Positions 45,251 through 56,294 of a stretch of DNA of 64,000 nt are shown one piece after another. The DNA is from Plasmopara viticola (lineage: Eukaryota > Oomycota > Peronosporomycetes > Peronosporales > Peronosporaceae): NCBI GenBank assembly GCA_001695595.3, contig MBPM02000081.1, positions 1 to 64,000 of the forward strand. Reading direction: 5' to 3'. Position 1 is the first letter of the stretch; each line of letters opens with the position of its first letter. The translations under genes were made by a program, and so were the position numbers. The notes beneath the pieces are model-generated. The model did no database searches, was not told the DNA's origin, and saw nothing but the letters and a program-made list of their open reading frames with translations.

Positions 45251-48200
45251 CGTGCCTACACGTCGATCAAAGTGTGATCATGGAAGTAGCCATTAAAAAG
45301 GTCCTTTGACCCTCATCCCATAGAAGGAGAGGACTGCAACGGCTCAAAAATGCGTCGAAGCAGACAAAACCAAGGGTACCCCAGGAAGGGTACCACTGGA
45401 CCCACTTTTTTGGAACAGCAGTTACTTTATTGACGTTGAGAGTTGCACTAAAAGAACTACTTCACACCAGGATTCGTGTGAAGTAGGATAAAAAGTAGAA
45501 GGTGGGAGATCCTCGGTTGTGCGCGTGTAGATACCCTTTTAAATGTCGACGATTGCTTAGATTTGTTGGCTGACTGATTGAAATTGTAATGGCGGTGCGG
45601 AGCGGTTAAGATTACGCGCGGATGGTAAAACGAGATTGTAGCGTATTGGGAACGAAATTGTGGGGATGAAGTGACGAAACATGGGCGAGCGTAGTGGTGA
45701 CTTGTCGAGGAGAGATGTCGGCCCACTCAACCATGATTAATGTGGGGTCACACAACGCCTTGCACAGACGCAACGAGTGCGATTGATCGGTGGACGTCGT
45801 TCACTAGATGGACGACTGATTATTGATAAACTTGACCTTTTGTTCCTCCCCGTGATTCAATTTGACATGTAAGACAGGGACTGTAATCGTGCGTAAATAC
45901 GCGTCACGCACCATTGCTTGACGGCTTCGTTTACTAGCTCTTAAATTAAACCTGGCTCTGTGTAACGTCCCGTAACGTTTACTTAGCACTACTTGGACTA
46001 CGTTAAAAAAAGATATATGATGTTTACACGAAAAGCCTCCCTGATCATAACGATGAACATAGCGGTAGCGATAAGAACTGTTAGTAGGCCATACCCGCTC
46101 AAATTTTATAACCGAGTCAAGGACGTGTGCTTCTGCGTGTATAAGTGCATCGACATTTTAAAACGGCCTTTGTTTCAAAACGCCAGGCATGCGCCTTGAT
46201 TGACAAGTCAATAATGGCCGATAAGGCAAAGAATGCTTTGAAGAAATCTTCACAACAAGAAGCAACAAATAGCCGTTTTCCTTCGCCGAATGCTCCATAG
46301 ATACGTGCGTATCCGAGTGAGAAAGATGTTAAGAGTACGACGAGTGCACCGAAAAACACTCGAGGGATGAATAAGTGTGAAGCTAACGACAATATTGTCA
46401 TTACGCTTTCTTCAGCCGGAGATGGGGAATAGCCAAAATTTATTAGAGAGTTTGTATGACGTGCAAACCTCATCCATCAAGATAGAGGTGTTCACAGCAA
46501 CGACTGGAATGTCCTCGTTGGTGCGTTCACCAACATTGAGGACAAGGAAGAGGTTAAAGGCAGAAACGAAAACCTGCAACAAATTTGTGGGGTGGTCTCA
46601 AAGACTAAGACCGCCAGTTTTGTGATTCGCGGCTCGCCCGCCACCAGAAACCAGCGCAAGTCAGAGGTCCACTTACTCCCTGTATAACGGGATCGACGAA
46701 AAAGATGAGGACTTTTGAATGAGGATGTTGCGGTGGATGTCGAGCAAAACGCATACCTGCTATGTATGCCACAAGGGCTCTCCGAAGGCTAGACCTCGCG
46801 AAGACGAAGACATGCAGATTAACGGGTGAGCGGTTTCGGAATCAGACTTTTCGACGACGACGGTAAATGTGATGGCAGAATGAGCATATTGCTGAGGGGG
46901 ATTTATTAGTAAAAGCGAGAAGAAGATCTGTATGCAGAAGAGTCTCACCTTTCACATAATGTCTTGATTGGTGTCGGAGACTTTGGAGATTGCGGTGCAA
47001 GCAATGATAACGAAATCAAGGAGTTTTAGCTACACTCCAAAGAATATTTATCGTCCATCTCTCGACCGGTGCACAAATTTGGCCAGATCGAGCACTCAAA
47101 TCCCCGACATTCTCAGAAGCAAGAGACCGATTATTACGGTATAGCCAGACGAGCTTTTAAAAGACGCGTACCTCCTAGAAATGCTCAAAACAACGTTATG
47201 ATGGTAAAGATCATGCGTTTACAGATACGCGGACCGCATACAAGAAGGGTCGCGAAGCGAATCGCTACGATATGAGGCTGCAGCTAAGCAGCTGGATCGG
47301 ATAGTTGCAAAGGACAACTTCAGATGCAGCTCGACCGGCAATGCTTCAGTCACGTATGCATATCACGACAAGTAAACAGCAATTATAGAATTGAGGATCT
47401 GACCTGCGAACGCTTTTAAATACGGCCACGGAGCTTGGGACCTTGTATTAGATATCCTAGGGGCGCCGATTGATAGTGCGAATCAAGTGAAAGAGATACT
47501 CGAGAGGACAAGTAGTTCCCAGCGATAGCACGATTAGCCTTACAAAGAATAATTGATCTCACGTAAGCTTACAGTGGCCGTCTCTAAGCGATGACTAGTA
47601 TGCAAGCGATTGCCTCCTACATTGGCACATCGGCGACCTTTGGGTTAATGAAGCTCTCCAAGAAGATTTTAAGGATAATCCAACAAAACATTTGAGCGGC
47701 GAAGTCAAGACCGCTGTTCCACACAATCATACTTCTAACGGTGAAAAGCCTCAATGATGAGGTTCTTTTACGCAGTTGCTACCGGCAAAACAGCCAAACT
47801 GTAAAAAGTTATTGGAAAGAATCGCCGCGTGAGATGAGGCACAATTCTACAGATAAAAGTTTACTTTTTGCCAGGCAATCGACCAGTTGCTGGTTGAGCA
47901 TCTAAGTCAACGTGAAATTGCTGTTGTGAGAAATACACTGCTCGCAAAGATCGAGTTACTGATCAGTACCGATAGCACGTTAATCATTAAATTGAAATGT
48001 GAGACGAACTCGATTTGGCCAATCGTTCGACTTTTCTCTGACTCCTGGATGCTGCTAGAGGAGGTACTTATGACGAGGCAACGCACAAAGAGTCGTCAAG
48101 AAGAAACGTTTCTTGGATCTAGTGAGTGTTGGCAGAAGGTGATCAAGCCCGGCAACGCTTCGAAGCGTAGCGTTAGTCGAAATTGCCGCGTCGCACTCTG

Positions 48201-51200
48201 ATAGCTACTTCGACTTACATGTATGGGTCCAATAACAATCTGCGCAAGTTCATGTCGCGGCGGTAGAATAGTCGTCTAGCTCACATGCCGCATCGATTAA
48301 GTCGAATCATGACCAGTAATCGAGAAGCCTTAGGCATGCATTTTTAGTCGCAGATGATCGAACAACATTCCAGCAGTGTTGTCACTGCTTGTCATACCAC
48401 CTTATGACCTAAATTGCTTGACTAGAAAGTTTGTGAAAAGAGAGACGATCCGACTGATAAATGCCTTTTTGTGCCGGAAGACCCGTGACATCAGCCAGTA
48501 TTGGATAGATGGATTCTACAATCTCACCGTCCAGTGGTACATTTTCACTAAGCACCAAGGCACTCTACTGATAGTGCGGAGAAGGCGATAAAAAATGGAA
48601 CGCTTTGGAATCGCACTCGTGCATGCATAAATAGCAGGGCGTATCGACAACGCATGTGATTCTAATGAAATTGTTACCATTAATGTCACGAGTGACAAAA
48701 TCTTAATGGATTTGACCGAGTCATTGCCGCCATAGCGTTGGACGTAATACCGATAGAAGGCGTGGATACCCGCACATACCGATACGTAATCAAGCAAGCT
48801 AAGACAAAAAAATTCAGTAACAAAAGAGCAGATTTTTTTCTTGGATTTCGGCTCCGTTGAACGGAATACCGCGTAATAAAATGCGTGGATAACAATGATC
48901 TCTCTCCCACACCTAATCAGTTATTAAGCAAGCTGAGACAAAAGAAGGGATCAGCAGCACAAAGGCGAAGTTTAGGATGCCGCCTTGAATCGTGAGGCGG
49001 GATGCTACGTGTATTGGAGGCTAGCATCAAGAAATTGTTAGCGTTGAAGAGAGCGTATGAGTGGTGAATAAACGTATCGAGAAAGTTATTATCTGGCTGA
49101 AGCTCTGGTGTTTTTCTACGGCGGGATTAGGACAAAAAGCAGTTTTTGGCATGGACTTCATGAGTCCAGTTGAAAGCTGTTTAAATATGGCTCAAGGAGG
49201 TACAGTAGTATATTTTAATTATGGCTGCTGCATATGGAACGCATATCCGCAGAGTGAATGACGACCGACATCCCTGCTCGACCATTGAACGGCTGATGCC
49301 TGCGAAATTTTCAGAAAAACTGTTTGGCACCTGTGGAGAGCGCTTAGCACCTGCGGTAATCGGGGGAAAAGCTTCACCTTAATAGGATTGCACAGAGAAG
49401 CCAAATACCAGAAAAGTTGGTCTTTAAGGTTACCACGGATGGTATGAGTGAGGCAGACAATCAGATCAACGAGCCATCAGTCGACCATTGGAAGGTTAAG
49501 GCAATTGTAAAGAGCTTTATTAAGCCACGGCATGTCTTCGTTGACTCCTAGACGTCAGGTATTAACGCCTATCAGCTTACTGTAAAATGAAGTAAGCCAT
49601 GTGCCGAGGGTTTAAGACCATAACATAACATTGCCACTGTTTGCTTAACGACAAGAACAAAAGATTGTTTTCCTAGGCTCTTGGACGACCAATGTGTACT
49701 GTTCATCGAATATGATAGGATGAAAGTTGTTTGGTCTCGGACCTGGAAACCTACGGCGTGGTTTGAGCACCACCAGCTCTAGACTGACCCAAGTTAAAAG
49801 CCTTGGGCACTAGCCGCCCTGCTTCTGGAGGAGCACTGGTGAGTCATCCGCTATCCTCTGTTCAAAGACAGAGTTATGGCGCGGACGTCGGTAACGTCGT
49901 GAAAGTCCTGGACGTTAAAATGGACGGGTTTGTGCTCGTAGAAAGCGGGATCTGCGGGATGATAAGCCCAAAGCAATACGAGCAAGTCCCTGGGACTGCG
50001 CGTAAAGTGGCACAAACATATCTAAGTAATGCTCGTAGGAAGCAGCATTTACTGCATGCCGGTGACGGTGGAATTGGCGTCCAGTCTAGGTAGTCTTTTC
50101 TTTGTCTCTATCACTGCACGTGGATTGGTACGTTGCCCATAAGCAACATTCGTCGAGGGGTAGCGTTTGCTGTATGGTCGGTGTGACATTGTCGATTAGG
50201 GTTGGATCAAATGCATTTCTGCTCTTTTGATGCGCGTAGAGCGGAGCATGTGTCGCCGAGCAAAGGTTGAGCTCTTTGCTGAATGTCAATGAAGACGTAG
50301 GTCATAAATGCACAGTCGTGTCGAGACAATTACAAAAGAGAGAATCTCGTGGAGATCGTCCATTTTAGCGATAAAAAATCGGCGGCGTACGGCGCTCAAT
50401 TAGAATTGAAAATTATCAAATACTTGACGGAAAGGATCAAAGATGACAATAGCACTCGGCTATGTACCCTCGTAAGCAGAGATACTGAGACGCTTAAAGA
50501 TTTTAGATTTTATTCCATTGGTGAGTGATCTGCTTGATCTGAAAAAAGCTTGATGGCAGAGCATTGAAAAGCTTGTGAAGCTGGTACCATGGGCGATGAG
50601 TTGAAAATCGATCTGACGAAGATATCAATCGTTCATCAGTCTCAGGGAAAGCGTCAATTGAAAATACTTGAAAGACTCTTAGTTTATGCAATAGAGCTTT
50701 ATCTTTATCTAAATAGCATGTTGTTTTGAATCAAAATACTTCAGGTTGTTACTTCACGAGACCCATCTTCGGCGTTTCCAACCAATATAGGTGTATGTTA
50801 TGAACTGACTTGAATTCAATAGTCAAATACTGCGTGACACAGTAGTGGGGCAGTGATCTCAGATTTGGGAGCAGTAGCGCTTTCTTTTGTGCAAAATACG
50901 AAGAAGACATGGTTAGAAAAAGCATATCCACTTCAAGCAGATATTCTGTATCAGAAAGCCAAACGGCAAGTGGCGAATCTTACACGCTTTCTGTAAGCTA
51001 AAGTATATCGCCATAACGCCAATACGCCGTCCAACAGAAAGAATGTGCTGCATATGGATGTACAGAGTTGATTGAATGAGCGAATACAATTAAATTTGCA
51101 TTACTCGCACCTGTCTTTTCGTGTTCTGCAATTGCGTCACTAGACAACTGAACGCAGCAGGCGCATTCAAGAGCACTTATGACAAGACCACCCGCTCGTA

Positions 51201-51839
51201 TAGCATTCCGCTCGAAATAGTGTTACTTCCGATATAATAGGAGTTTTAGTGGCTCACGAGATCAAGCAGTTTTGCATCAAAGCAACACCATCCCGTTTGG
51301 ATTTGAGAGACCCATATATCTCAGGCTGACCTCATTGCAGCTTTTATCGCTGGAATGAGGTGTCTACCAAACAATTTGCGAGGTCCTGATCACACACAAC
51401 TGTCGACAAAGAGAAAGGATGGGCACTCCTATGGTGTTGTTGAGGGTCAATTAAGTGACTCCTACAATATATTGGCAGTACAGGACGGAAGGTTCGCGCC
51501 AAGTGAAAGTCTTCAGACGAAATGCCCCTTTCGCAAATAGTTTGACCGGCTCCTATATGCGTAACCGTGACCAGGACGTTTTTCATTTGTAGATTCCACT
51601 AGCGGGTAAAGTTGTGTCCGTCGACCAACCAAAGAATGGCTGGGTACGTAGCAAGCTGTGTCTGTGTGGCTATCGGCTTAGAGAAAGCGCAAATCCAGGT
51701 CTTGAACTCTCGTGAACTACATAGAGCGATCTGCCTGCCTTTAAGAGTTACTTAAGAGACAATACTACCAGACCCAATTGTAACCTGAACTTACTTCAGG
51801 ATGATATAAATCCTCAATCTCAAGTACCCTCATTCAAAA
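45251..51839. other. Gene-poor region of decayed retroelement DNA
   Basis: About 6.6 kb between the two core blocks. The first few hundred bases (to about 45,460) still have the GGTACC-rich composition of the genes. After that the composition is mixed. Frames at 46,377, 47,887, 48,376, 49,061 and 49,803 on the plus strand look like pieces of one or more retrotransposon polyproteins, but only the piece at 49,061-49,260 carries a motif I can name. No long terminal repeat pair was identified by eye. Confidence 0.5.
49061..49260 (+). pseudogene. Gypsy-like polyprotein remnant (protease/RT junction)
   Basis: VFGMDFMSPVESCLNMAQGG resembles the LGMDFMxPxxIRLDLxxG segment at the end of the aspartic protease in oomycete Ty3/Gypsy polyproteins. 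The frame stops soon after, and neighbouring frames show similar decay. One motif alone supports the call. Confidence 0.4.
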
Positions 51840-52596
51840 ATGACCTCAATCTCTAAAGTTGAGTCATCCCGGCTGATGACTGAAAGAGCGCCATGGTCCG
51901 GCTTCCACAAGCTTCGCGAGGCGCTAATCGCCAAGAAATTCAAGAGCCACGATAATGTACCGGTACAATGGATTCAGTTTTGCACGCTTGACAATATTTG
52001 TACCCACGCCAATAACTGTGCTGACGACAATCCCTCACTTGCTCGGTAGGTAGCAGTGGACGCTGTTGCGGGCCTCTTTATCGGCTCCTACGGCGCGGCG
52101 GGTAACCTCCCCGCGCTGCAGGAATGCAAGATCACCCATATCCTCTGTGTCTCGCCCACTCTGCCCTTAAAGTACGCACTAACTCTAACCGGCCAATACT
52201 ATGGGGACTCACATCGCGTGCGTCCAGTTTTCCCCATGCCTTCACCTACTGTCAGCTCCCTGTCGCGGACCAGCCCTCAGCCGCGATTGCAACGTACTTT
52301 GACCAAGCGCTCGCCTTTATCACAAGGTACTCGTGATCCATTGCACGACCAAGAAGCCCAGATTGACCTTCTCTAGTGCGTTTGCTACAGGTGGCAACGT
52401 CCTCGTCCACTGCTTCATGGGACGGTCTCGGTCGGCCACCATCATTCTCGCGTACCTCATTGCACGTCGAGGCTTTTCACTCACAGACGCACTGCACGCG
52501 TTGCGACGCGTTCGGCCTCAAGCGCAGCCGAATCGCGGCTTTCTCCTCGAGCTACAGGCCTTGGACGCGAACCAGACCCGACTGCACGACCACTAA
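51840..52596 (+). CDS. Dual-specificity protein phosphatase, 185 aa
   Basis: Small DSP that dephosphorylates Tyr/Ser/Thr, MAPK-phosphatase-like. Four exons: 51,840-51,956, 52,050-52,171, 52,228-52,326 and 52,377-52,596, with introns of 93, 56 and 50 bases. All three donors are GTAC-type (GTACCG, GTACGC, GTACTC), and phases 0, 2 and 2 are consistent. The joined protein runs NVAVDAVAGLFIGSYGAAGN, ITHILCVSPTLPLNFP, then a predicted general acid Asp94, and the active-site loop HCFMGRSRS at 124-132 (HCx5RS; Cys125 and Arg131). No CH2 or kinase-docking domain is present. Exon 1 is the least certain part. It is supported by phase and by the usual helix preceding the DSP domain, while a start at 52,056 without it is possible. 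A TATAAAT lies about 35 bases upstream of the ATG. Confidence 0.88.
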
Positions 52597-52777
52597 AACC
52601 AGTTTCGCATCGTACAATCAATTTCAAGAGGCACGCAAATGGGTACCACGCCGGCCATCAACTTTAAGAGGCACTCGCAGCGGCTTTTCGTACCCCGGCA
52701 GCGTCTTTTCGTAACTTACGAATAGGTACTTTTATTCAGATCCTTTCGGTACCCGATACATTGAGCAAGGCGTGGCC

Positions 52778-54076
52778 ATGGCGTCCACCGACGCGTTGGA
52801 GCCCGAAGCGCTTCCTCTCCGTGTCCAAGAGGTCTCGGACCCACGTCCACAGATCAAGGCCACGTCCATTGCGCCACCAACGTTGCCCAAGATTTTGTTT
52901 CTGGACGGGTTACGCGGCTTGGCCGCCCTCCTCGTCGTGTGCCAGCACTCGGGCGAATACCTCCACGACCTCGACCTCGGCGCCTGCGCCGTCGACACGT
53001 TCTTTGTCTTGTCCTCGTTCCTCTTGACGCTACTCTTTCTCCAAAAGAGCACGCGACTGCGCGAGCAGCACGCGAGTCGTCGCCAATGGGGCTTTTATCT
53101 GCTGGATTATGGTACCAAACGCGTTTTGCGAGTGTACCCGTTATTTGGCACCGTGGCCACACTGCTGTGGCTCTTGCCACTAGAGTACAAGCGACACTAC
53201 TACCTCGTCCAGCACCCTGAAGCGTTCCATTTGGCCAAAGTCTTGACGTTTAGCTTTCCCCACCGCTACTTTGTCTTTTGGACCTTGCCGCTTGAGATGG
53301 CCTACTACTGTTGGCTGCCACTTTTGTGTCTCGGGTACCTGAAATTAGGCAAGTGGCAGTGGGTCCCGTTTGTACCGCTGTACCCGTGGATCATCTACAC
53401 GGGGTGTGTGGCGCGGCGGTCGAGCCACTCGCCTCTCTTGCCTCACTTTCCCACCTTTCTTGCGGGATCCCTGGCGGCGGCGCTCTATGTTAAAGTGGAC
53501 ACGTGGAGGCACGCCACGGGGTTTACGTGCAGCAAGTGGCACGAACGCGCTCTTCGCGCTGTGGAGGGTGTCACTGTCGCGGGGATCCTCAGCGTCGCGT
53601 TTCGCCGCAATTCCAAGGCGGGCCAACCCATTGCCCCGACCATGTTGTTCCATTGGGTACACCCGGACACTAATCCGGGGTTCCCCTTCATCAGTGTACC
53701 ACTCACGGTCGTACTCGTGATTGAACTGCTGGTCCCCTCGTGCCTCTCGCGGGCATTGGAGTGGAACGTGCTGCGGTACTGGGGCAAGATTAGCTTCTCA
53801 GTCTACCTCCTGCATAGTTTTGTCGTCTTTAGCAACATCTACGGCAAGGACCCGGCCTTGTACTACGATCGGTTGTTCCTGCGCTTTGGGCTCCTTTTCG
53901 TGCTCTGTACCACTTCCTACCACCTTGTCGAGTACCCTTCGCACGTATTGGCACAACGGATCACTCGAATGCTCATGGTACAAGGAGCCAAAAGCACGAC
54001 GCCAGCATCGTATCGCCGAGTCTATCGTACCAACTTAAGGTGGTGGTGCACGCCCCGTACCACTCAAAGTGCCTAA
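52778..54076 (+). CDS. Acyltransferase 3 family integral membrane protein, 432 aa
   Basis: Intronless. Belongs to the acyltransferase-3 (OafA/NRF-6-like) family, which transfers acyl groups to carbohydrates or lipids in membranes. The N terminus is cytosolic (about 45 residues). FLDGLRGLAALLVVCQHSGE (about 45-64) has the family Arg and the His of the active site. KRVLRVYPLFG (about 113-123) is the R-x-x-R-x-x-P motif. Several hydrophobic segments follow, and SFSVYLLHSFVVF near residue 345 is the typical late TM motif. A basic, poorly hydrophobic tail ends the protein. The ATG at 52,778 is the first Met codon; an in-frame GTG lies two codons upstream. Substrate unknown. It begins 182 bases after the phosphatase gene on the same strand. 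Confidence 0.88.
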   Translation: MASTDALEPEALPLRVQEVSDPRPQIKATSIAPPTLPKILFLDGLRGLAALLVVCQHSGEYLHDLDLGACAVDTFFVLSSFLLTLLFLQKSTRLREQHASRRQWGFYLLDYGTKRVLRVYPLFGTVATLLWLLPLEYKRHYYLVQHPEAFHLAKVLTFSFPHRYFVFWTLPLEMAYYCWLPLLCLGYLKLGKWQWVPFVPLYPWIIYTGCVARRSSHSPLLPHFPTFLAGSLAAALYVKVDTWRHATGFTCSKWHERALRAVEGVTVAGILSVAFRRNSKAGQPIAPTMLFHWVHPDTNPGFPFISVPLTVVLVIELLVPSCLSRALEWNVLRYWGKISFSVYLLHSFVVFSNIYGKDPALYYDRLFLRFGLLFVLCTTSYHLVEYPSHVLAQRITRMLMVQGAKSTTPASYRRVYRTNLRWWCTPRTTQSA

Positions 54077-54160
54077 CCCGTGCCATACTAGCTATCTGAC
54101 AAGTTAAGAATAATGGTACACTTTCGCGTAAGGCTTCACTTTCTTTAATGCGGTCCATTC

Positions 54161-54799
54161 CTACAGCAAGACAGCTTCGACTGGTGTCTCCACCGTTGGT
54201 TCTTCAGGCAACAGCTTGTTGGCAATAAACTCGGCAATCGACGTTTCGTCCCAGTGAGCCACACTATGGCAATCCCAATAATTATGAGCTTGCCATCCAA
54301 TAACTACCGATTAATAGATTAGTGCAGCGTCGTACCTGATCTCCTCGACCTTGTCGCCGTCAGGATCAAAGAACTGAAGCATGGGCAAGCGTGGAGACGT
54401 CTCGATCACTTCGAGACGTTGCATGTGAGTGGCCTGGTGCTCTAGAAAGTTGGCCACGTTCGGGTACCGCTTTAAGCGGAACCGATTGACCACGAGGGCG
54501 ACTTTGGGGTACCGACGGCCTTCGGCCTCGAGGACCTTGGAAAAGTCGGCACAGCAGTCGCGACACTCGGTCGTGACGAGGTCGATGGCCGTCCGTGTGC
54601 TCTCGGTCGTCTTCTTGGCCCCTAAAAAGGTCGCAAAGTCGTCGCAGAGACGACAATCGAGGGCGTCCGAGTCAAAGCCGAGCGTCGCGCAAGTGCGTTG
54701 ACGCTCAGCACGTGCTTCGGGATTGGACGAGAGCTCAGGGGAGGAGTCAAGGGCGTGCGTCGACGCCACGAGAAGCCACAGCAGCGTCGCGAGGTGCAT
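54161..54799 (-). CDS. Sep15/SelenoF-like ER protein without Cys/Sec redox motif, 188 aa
   Basis: Two exons: 54,799-54,336 and 54,263-54,161, with a 72-base intron (GTACGA to ATAG). Without splicing the ORF stops after 162 codons. Splicing gives VEEIS followed by VAHWDETSIAEFIANKL, which matches the family C terminus and confirms the intron. A signal peptide (1-16, ending THA) is followed by a Cys-rich segment (Cys37, 49, 52, 79, 82, 83) like the UGGT-binding part of SelenoF, then a thioredoxin-like fold. Where SelenoF has C-G-U before KLGRFP, this protein has N-R-F before RLKRYP (about 105-107), so neither Sec nor Cys is present. No in-frame TGA occurs there, so it is not a recoded selenoprotein. 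It probably acts with UGGT in glycoprotein folding control but cannot carry out thiol-disulfide exchange at that site (inference). Confidence 0.85.
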
Positions 54800-55004
54800 C
54801 GATCAGGTTAATCTTGGGACAAGTATACGTGTGATGAAGACTAGTGGTGGGTACTATACCATCAACTACTGTACTCGTCGGGGTACGAGGGTTATATTAA
54901 TTTTAATTGCCGTCTTTTGTTTTCATCCAATAGTAAGCTTTCAAGTCCTCTAAGGAGTTCAAATTCATGTACGCTGTACGACCGGAGCACGTCCGGAGGT
55001 GAGT

Positions 55005-56294
55005 TTATAAGCTCTCTGTCTTGACGACGACAGGAGGCAGGGGGGGCGGTGGCTGCAGTTGCTGCACGTGCAATTGTTGCGCTTGCAACTGTTCTTGCTG
55101 CTGGCGCTGCGCCGTCAGCAAGTTGTGATGCATGCGGCAGTAGCCTTGTTTGACTTGGCCATTCTTCGTACACTGGCCGTAGCGGCAGCGCCGAGCGCCT
55201 CCGTGCATCTTGCACACGCCACGCCATTGCGCAGACTTTTTGCACCCTTCAATGCGACAGCGACGGCCGCCCCCGTGGAGGACACAGTGCCCACCGCCCT
55301 GGTCGCTGGTCGTACAGCCGGGCGTCGTACACCGTCGCCCGCCGCCGTGCGCCTTGCACAAGCCCCGCGATCGAATGCCCTTGGTACACCCTTCGACCTT
55401 GCAAATCCGCGTCGCAGTGGCACGCTTCTTCCGTGCGAGCAGCGACGCCGGTCCCGTGCCGTGCCCGTCCGTCGCGGCGAGCGGGTCATAGGCCGTTGAA
55501 AGCCCGGACGATAACGGCAACGTCCCGGCGAGCGTCTGGTCGGGCGACGGCCCAGACGCATAGATCGACGCGCCCGGCGCCGTCTCGCGCATGGTCAGCA
55601 GCATGTCCGCGGACGTTGTCGTCATGCCCATGCTCGAGCTGTAGAACGCCGACGGAGCGGCAGTCAATTCCGTCGAGTGCATGGGCGAGCCAAAGAGGAG
55701 CTGGAGGCCGGGCATGGGCGGTCCGCGAGGCTGCGTCGCGTGGGGGGCGCCGACGGGCGTCTGCCCCGTGGGCATTTCTTGCAGCACTTCGCGCAGCATC
55801 TGGGCATCAATCGCTAAATCCTCCTCGTTCGGACGCGCCAGGGCTTCACTGTGGTGCAAGAGCGGATGGAGGGCCGGTGGCGGCGGCGCGTGGTGCTGGT
55901 GCAAATAGTCCCCGAGCGAGCCGGGCGCGCCGGGAGGGTAGGTCGACGCACTCCAGGACGGGGCCGCCGACGTCGCGTGCTGGTCCCGCAACGAGCCCAC
56001 GTGGTGCGAGTAGTATCCCGTGGGCGTCGAGAAACTGCTCGCGGGTCGCGACGGCAACGCGCTCGTACTGGCGTAATAGTTGTGGGTACTATGGTCGAAC
56101 GTAAAGCTCGGGAGCGGCTGCGACGTCGTCGTCGAAGTCTCTCCCGCCGTCGTCGTGGGCCGCGAAGGGGATGGGACGGCCCACTGGGCCCCGTCGGCCC
56201 GCATGGCCTGCTCGGTTGCCGGCGGGGCTTTAAGTTGCGTGAGGAAGCTTGCGAAGTGGTTGTCCGCAGGGCCAGTATGCGCCGTGGCGATCAT
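55005..56294 (-). CDS. Protein with four C-x4-C-x9-C-x2-H zinc repeats, 429 aa
   Basis: The frame is open to 56,645, but the ATG at 56,294 is preferred because upstream residues are GC-driven and show no conserved feature, while MIATAHTGPADNHFASFLTQ reads as a normal N terminus. Residues 40-290 are Pro/Ser/Thr/His-rich and probably disordered. KKRATATR (289-296) is basic. Four tandem units at 298-390 share C-x4-C, nine or ten residues, C-x2-H and a linking GG(G/A)RR (CKVEGC, CTTPGC, CRIEGC, CRYGQC). This Cys/His array is common in oomycete proteins often named WRKY19-like, but I see no WRKY sequence. A Gln-rich segment (392-416) and VVVKTESL end the protein. A DNA- or RNA-binding regulator is likely; the target is unknown. 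Confidence 0.8.
   Translation of the reverse strand: MIATAHTGPADNHFASFLTQLKAPPATEQAMRADGAQWAVPSPSRPTTTAGETSTTTSQPLPSFTFDHSTHNYYASTSALPSRPASSFSTPTGYYSHHVGSLRDQHATSAAPSWSASTYPPGAPGSLGDYLHQHHAPPPPALHPLLHHSEALARPNEEDLAIDAQMLREVLQEMPTGQTPVGAPHATQPRGPPMPGLQLLFGSPMHSTELTAAPSAFYSSSMGMTTTSADMLLTMRETAPGASIYASGPSPDQTLAGTLPLSSGLSTAYDPLAATDGHGTGPASLLARKKRATATRICKVEGCTKGIRSRGLCKAHGGGRRCTTPGCTTSDQGGGHCVLHGGGRRCRIEGCKKSAQWRGVCKMHGGARRCRYGQCTKNGQVKQGYCRMHHNLLTAQRQQQEQLQAQQLHVQQLQPPPPLPPVVVKTESL

Noticed and set aside
52056..52376. 106-codon unspliced frame of the phosphatase
   Set aside because: It runs through the second intron into a wrong frame; the catalytic loop lies in exon 4.
54311..54799. Unspliced 162-codon version of the Sep15-like protein
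   Set aside because: Its last eight residues come from the intron; splicing restores the family C terminus.
55433..56104. 223-codon open frame on the plus strand
   Set aside because: Antisense to the Pro/Ser-rich part of the zinc-repeat protein; Arg/Ala/Ser-rich shadow.
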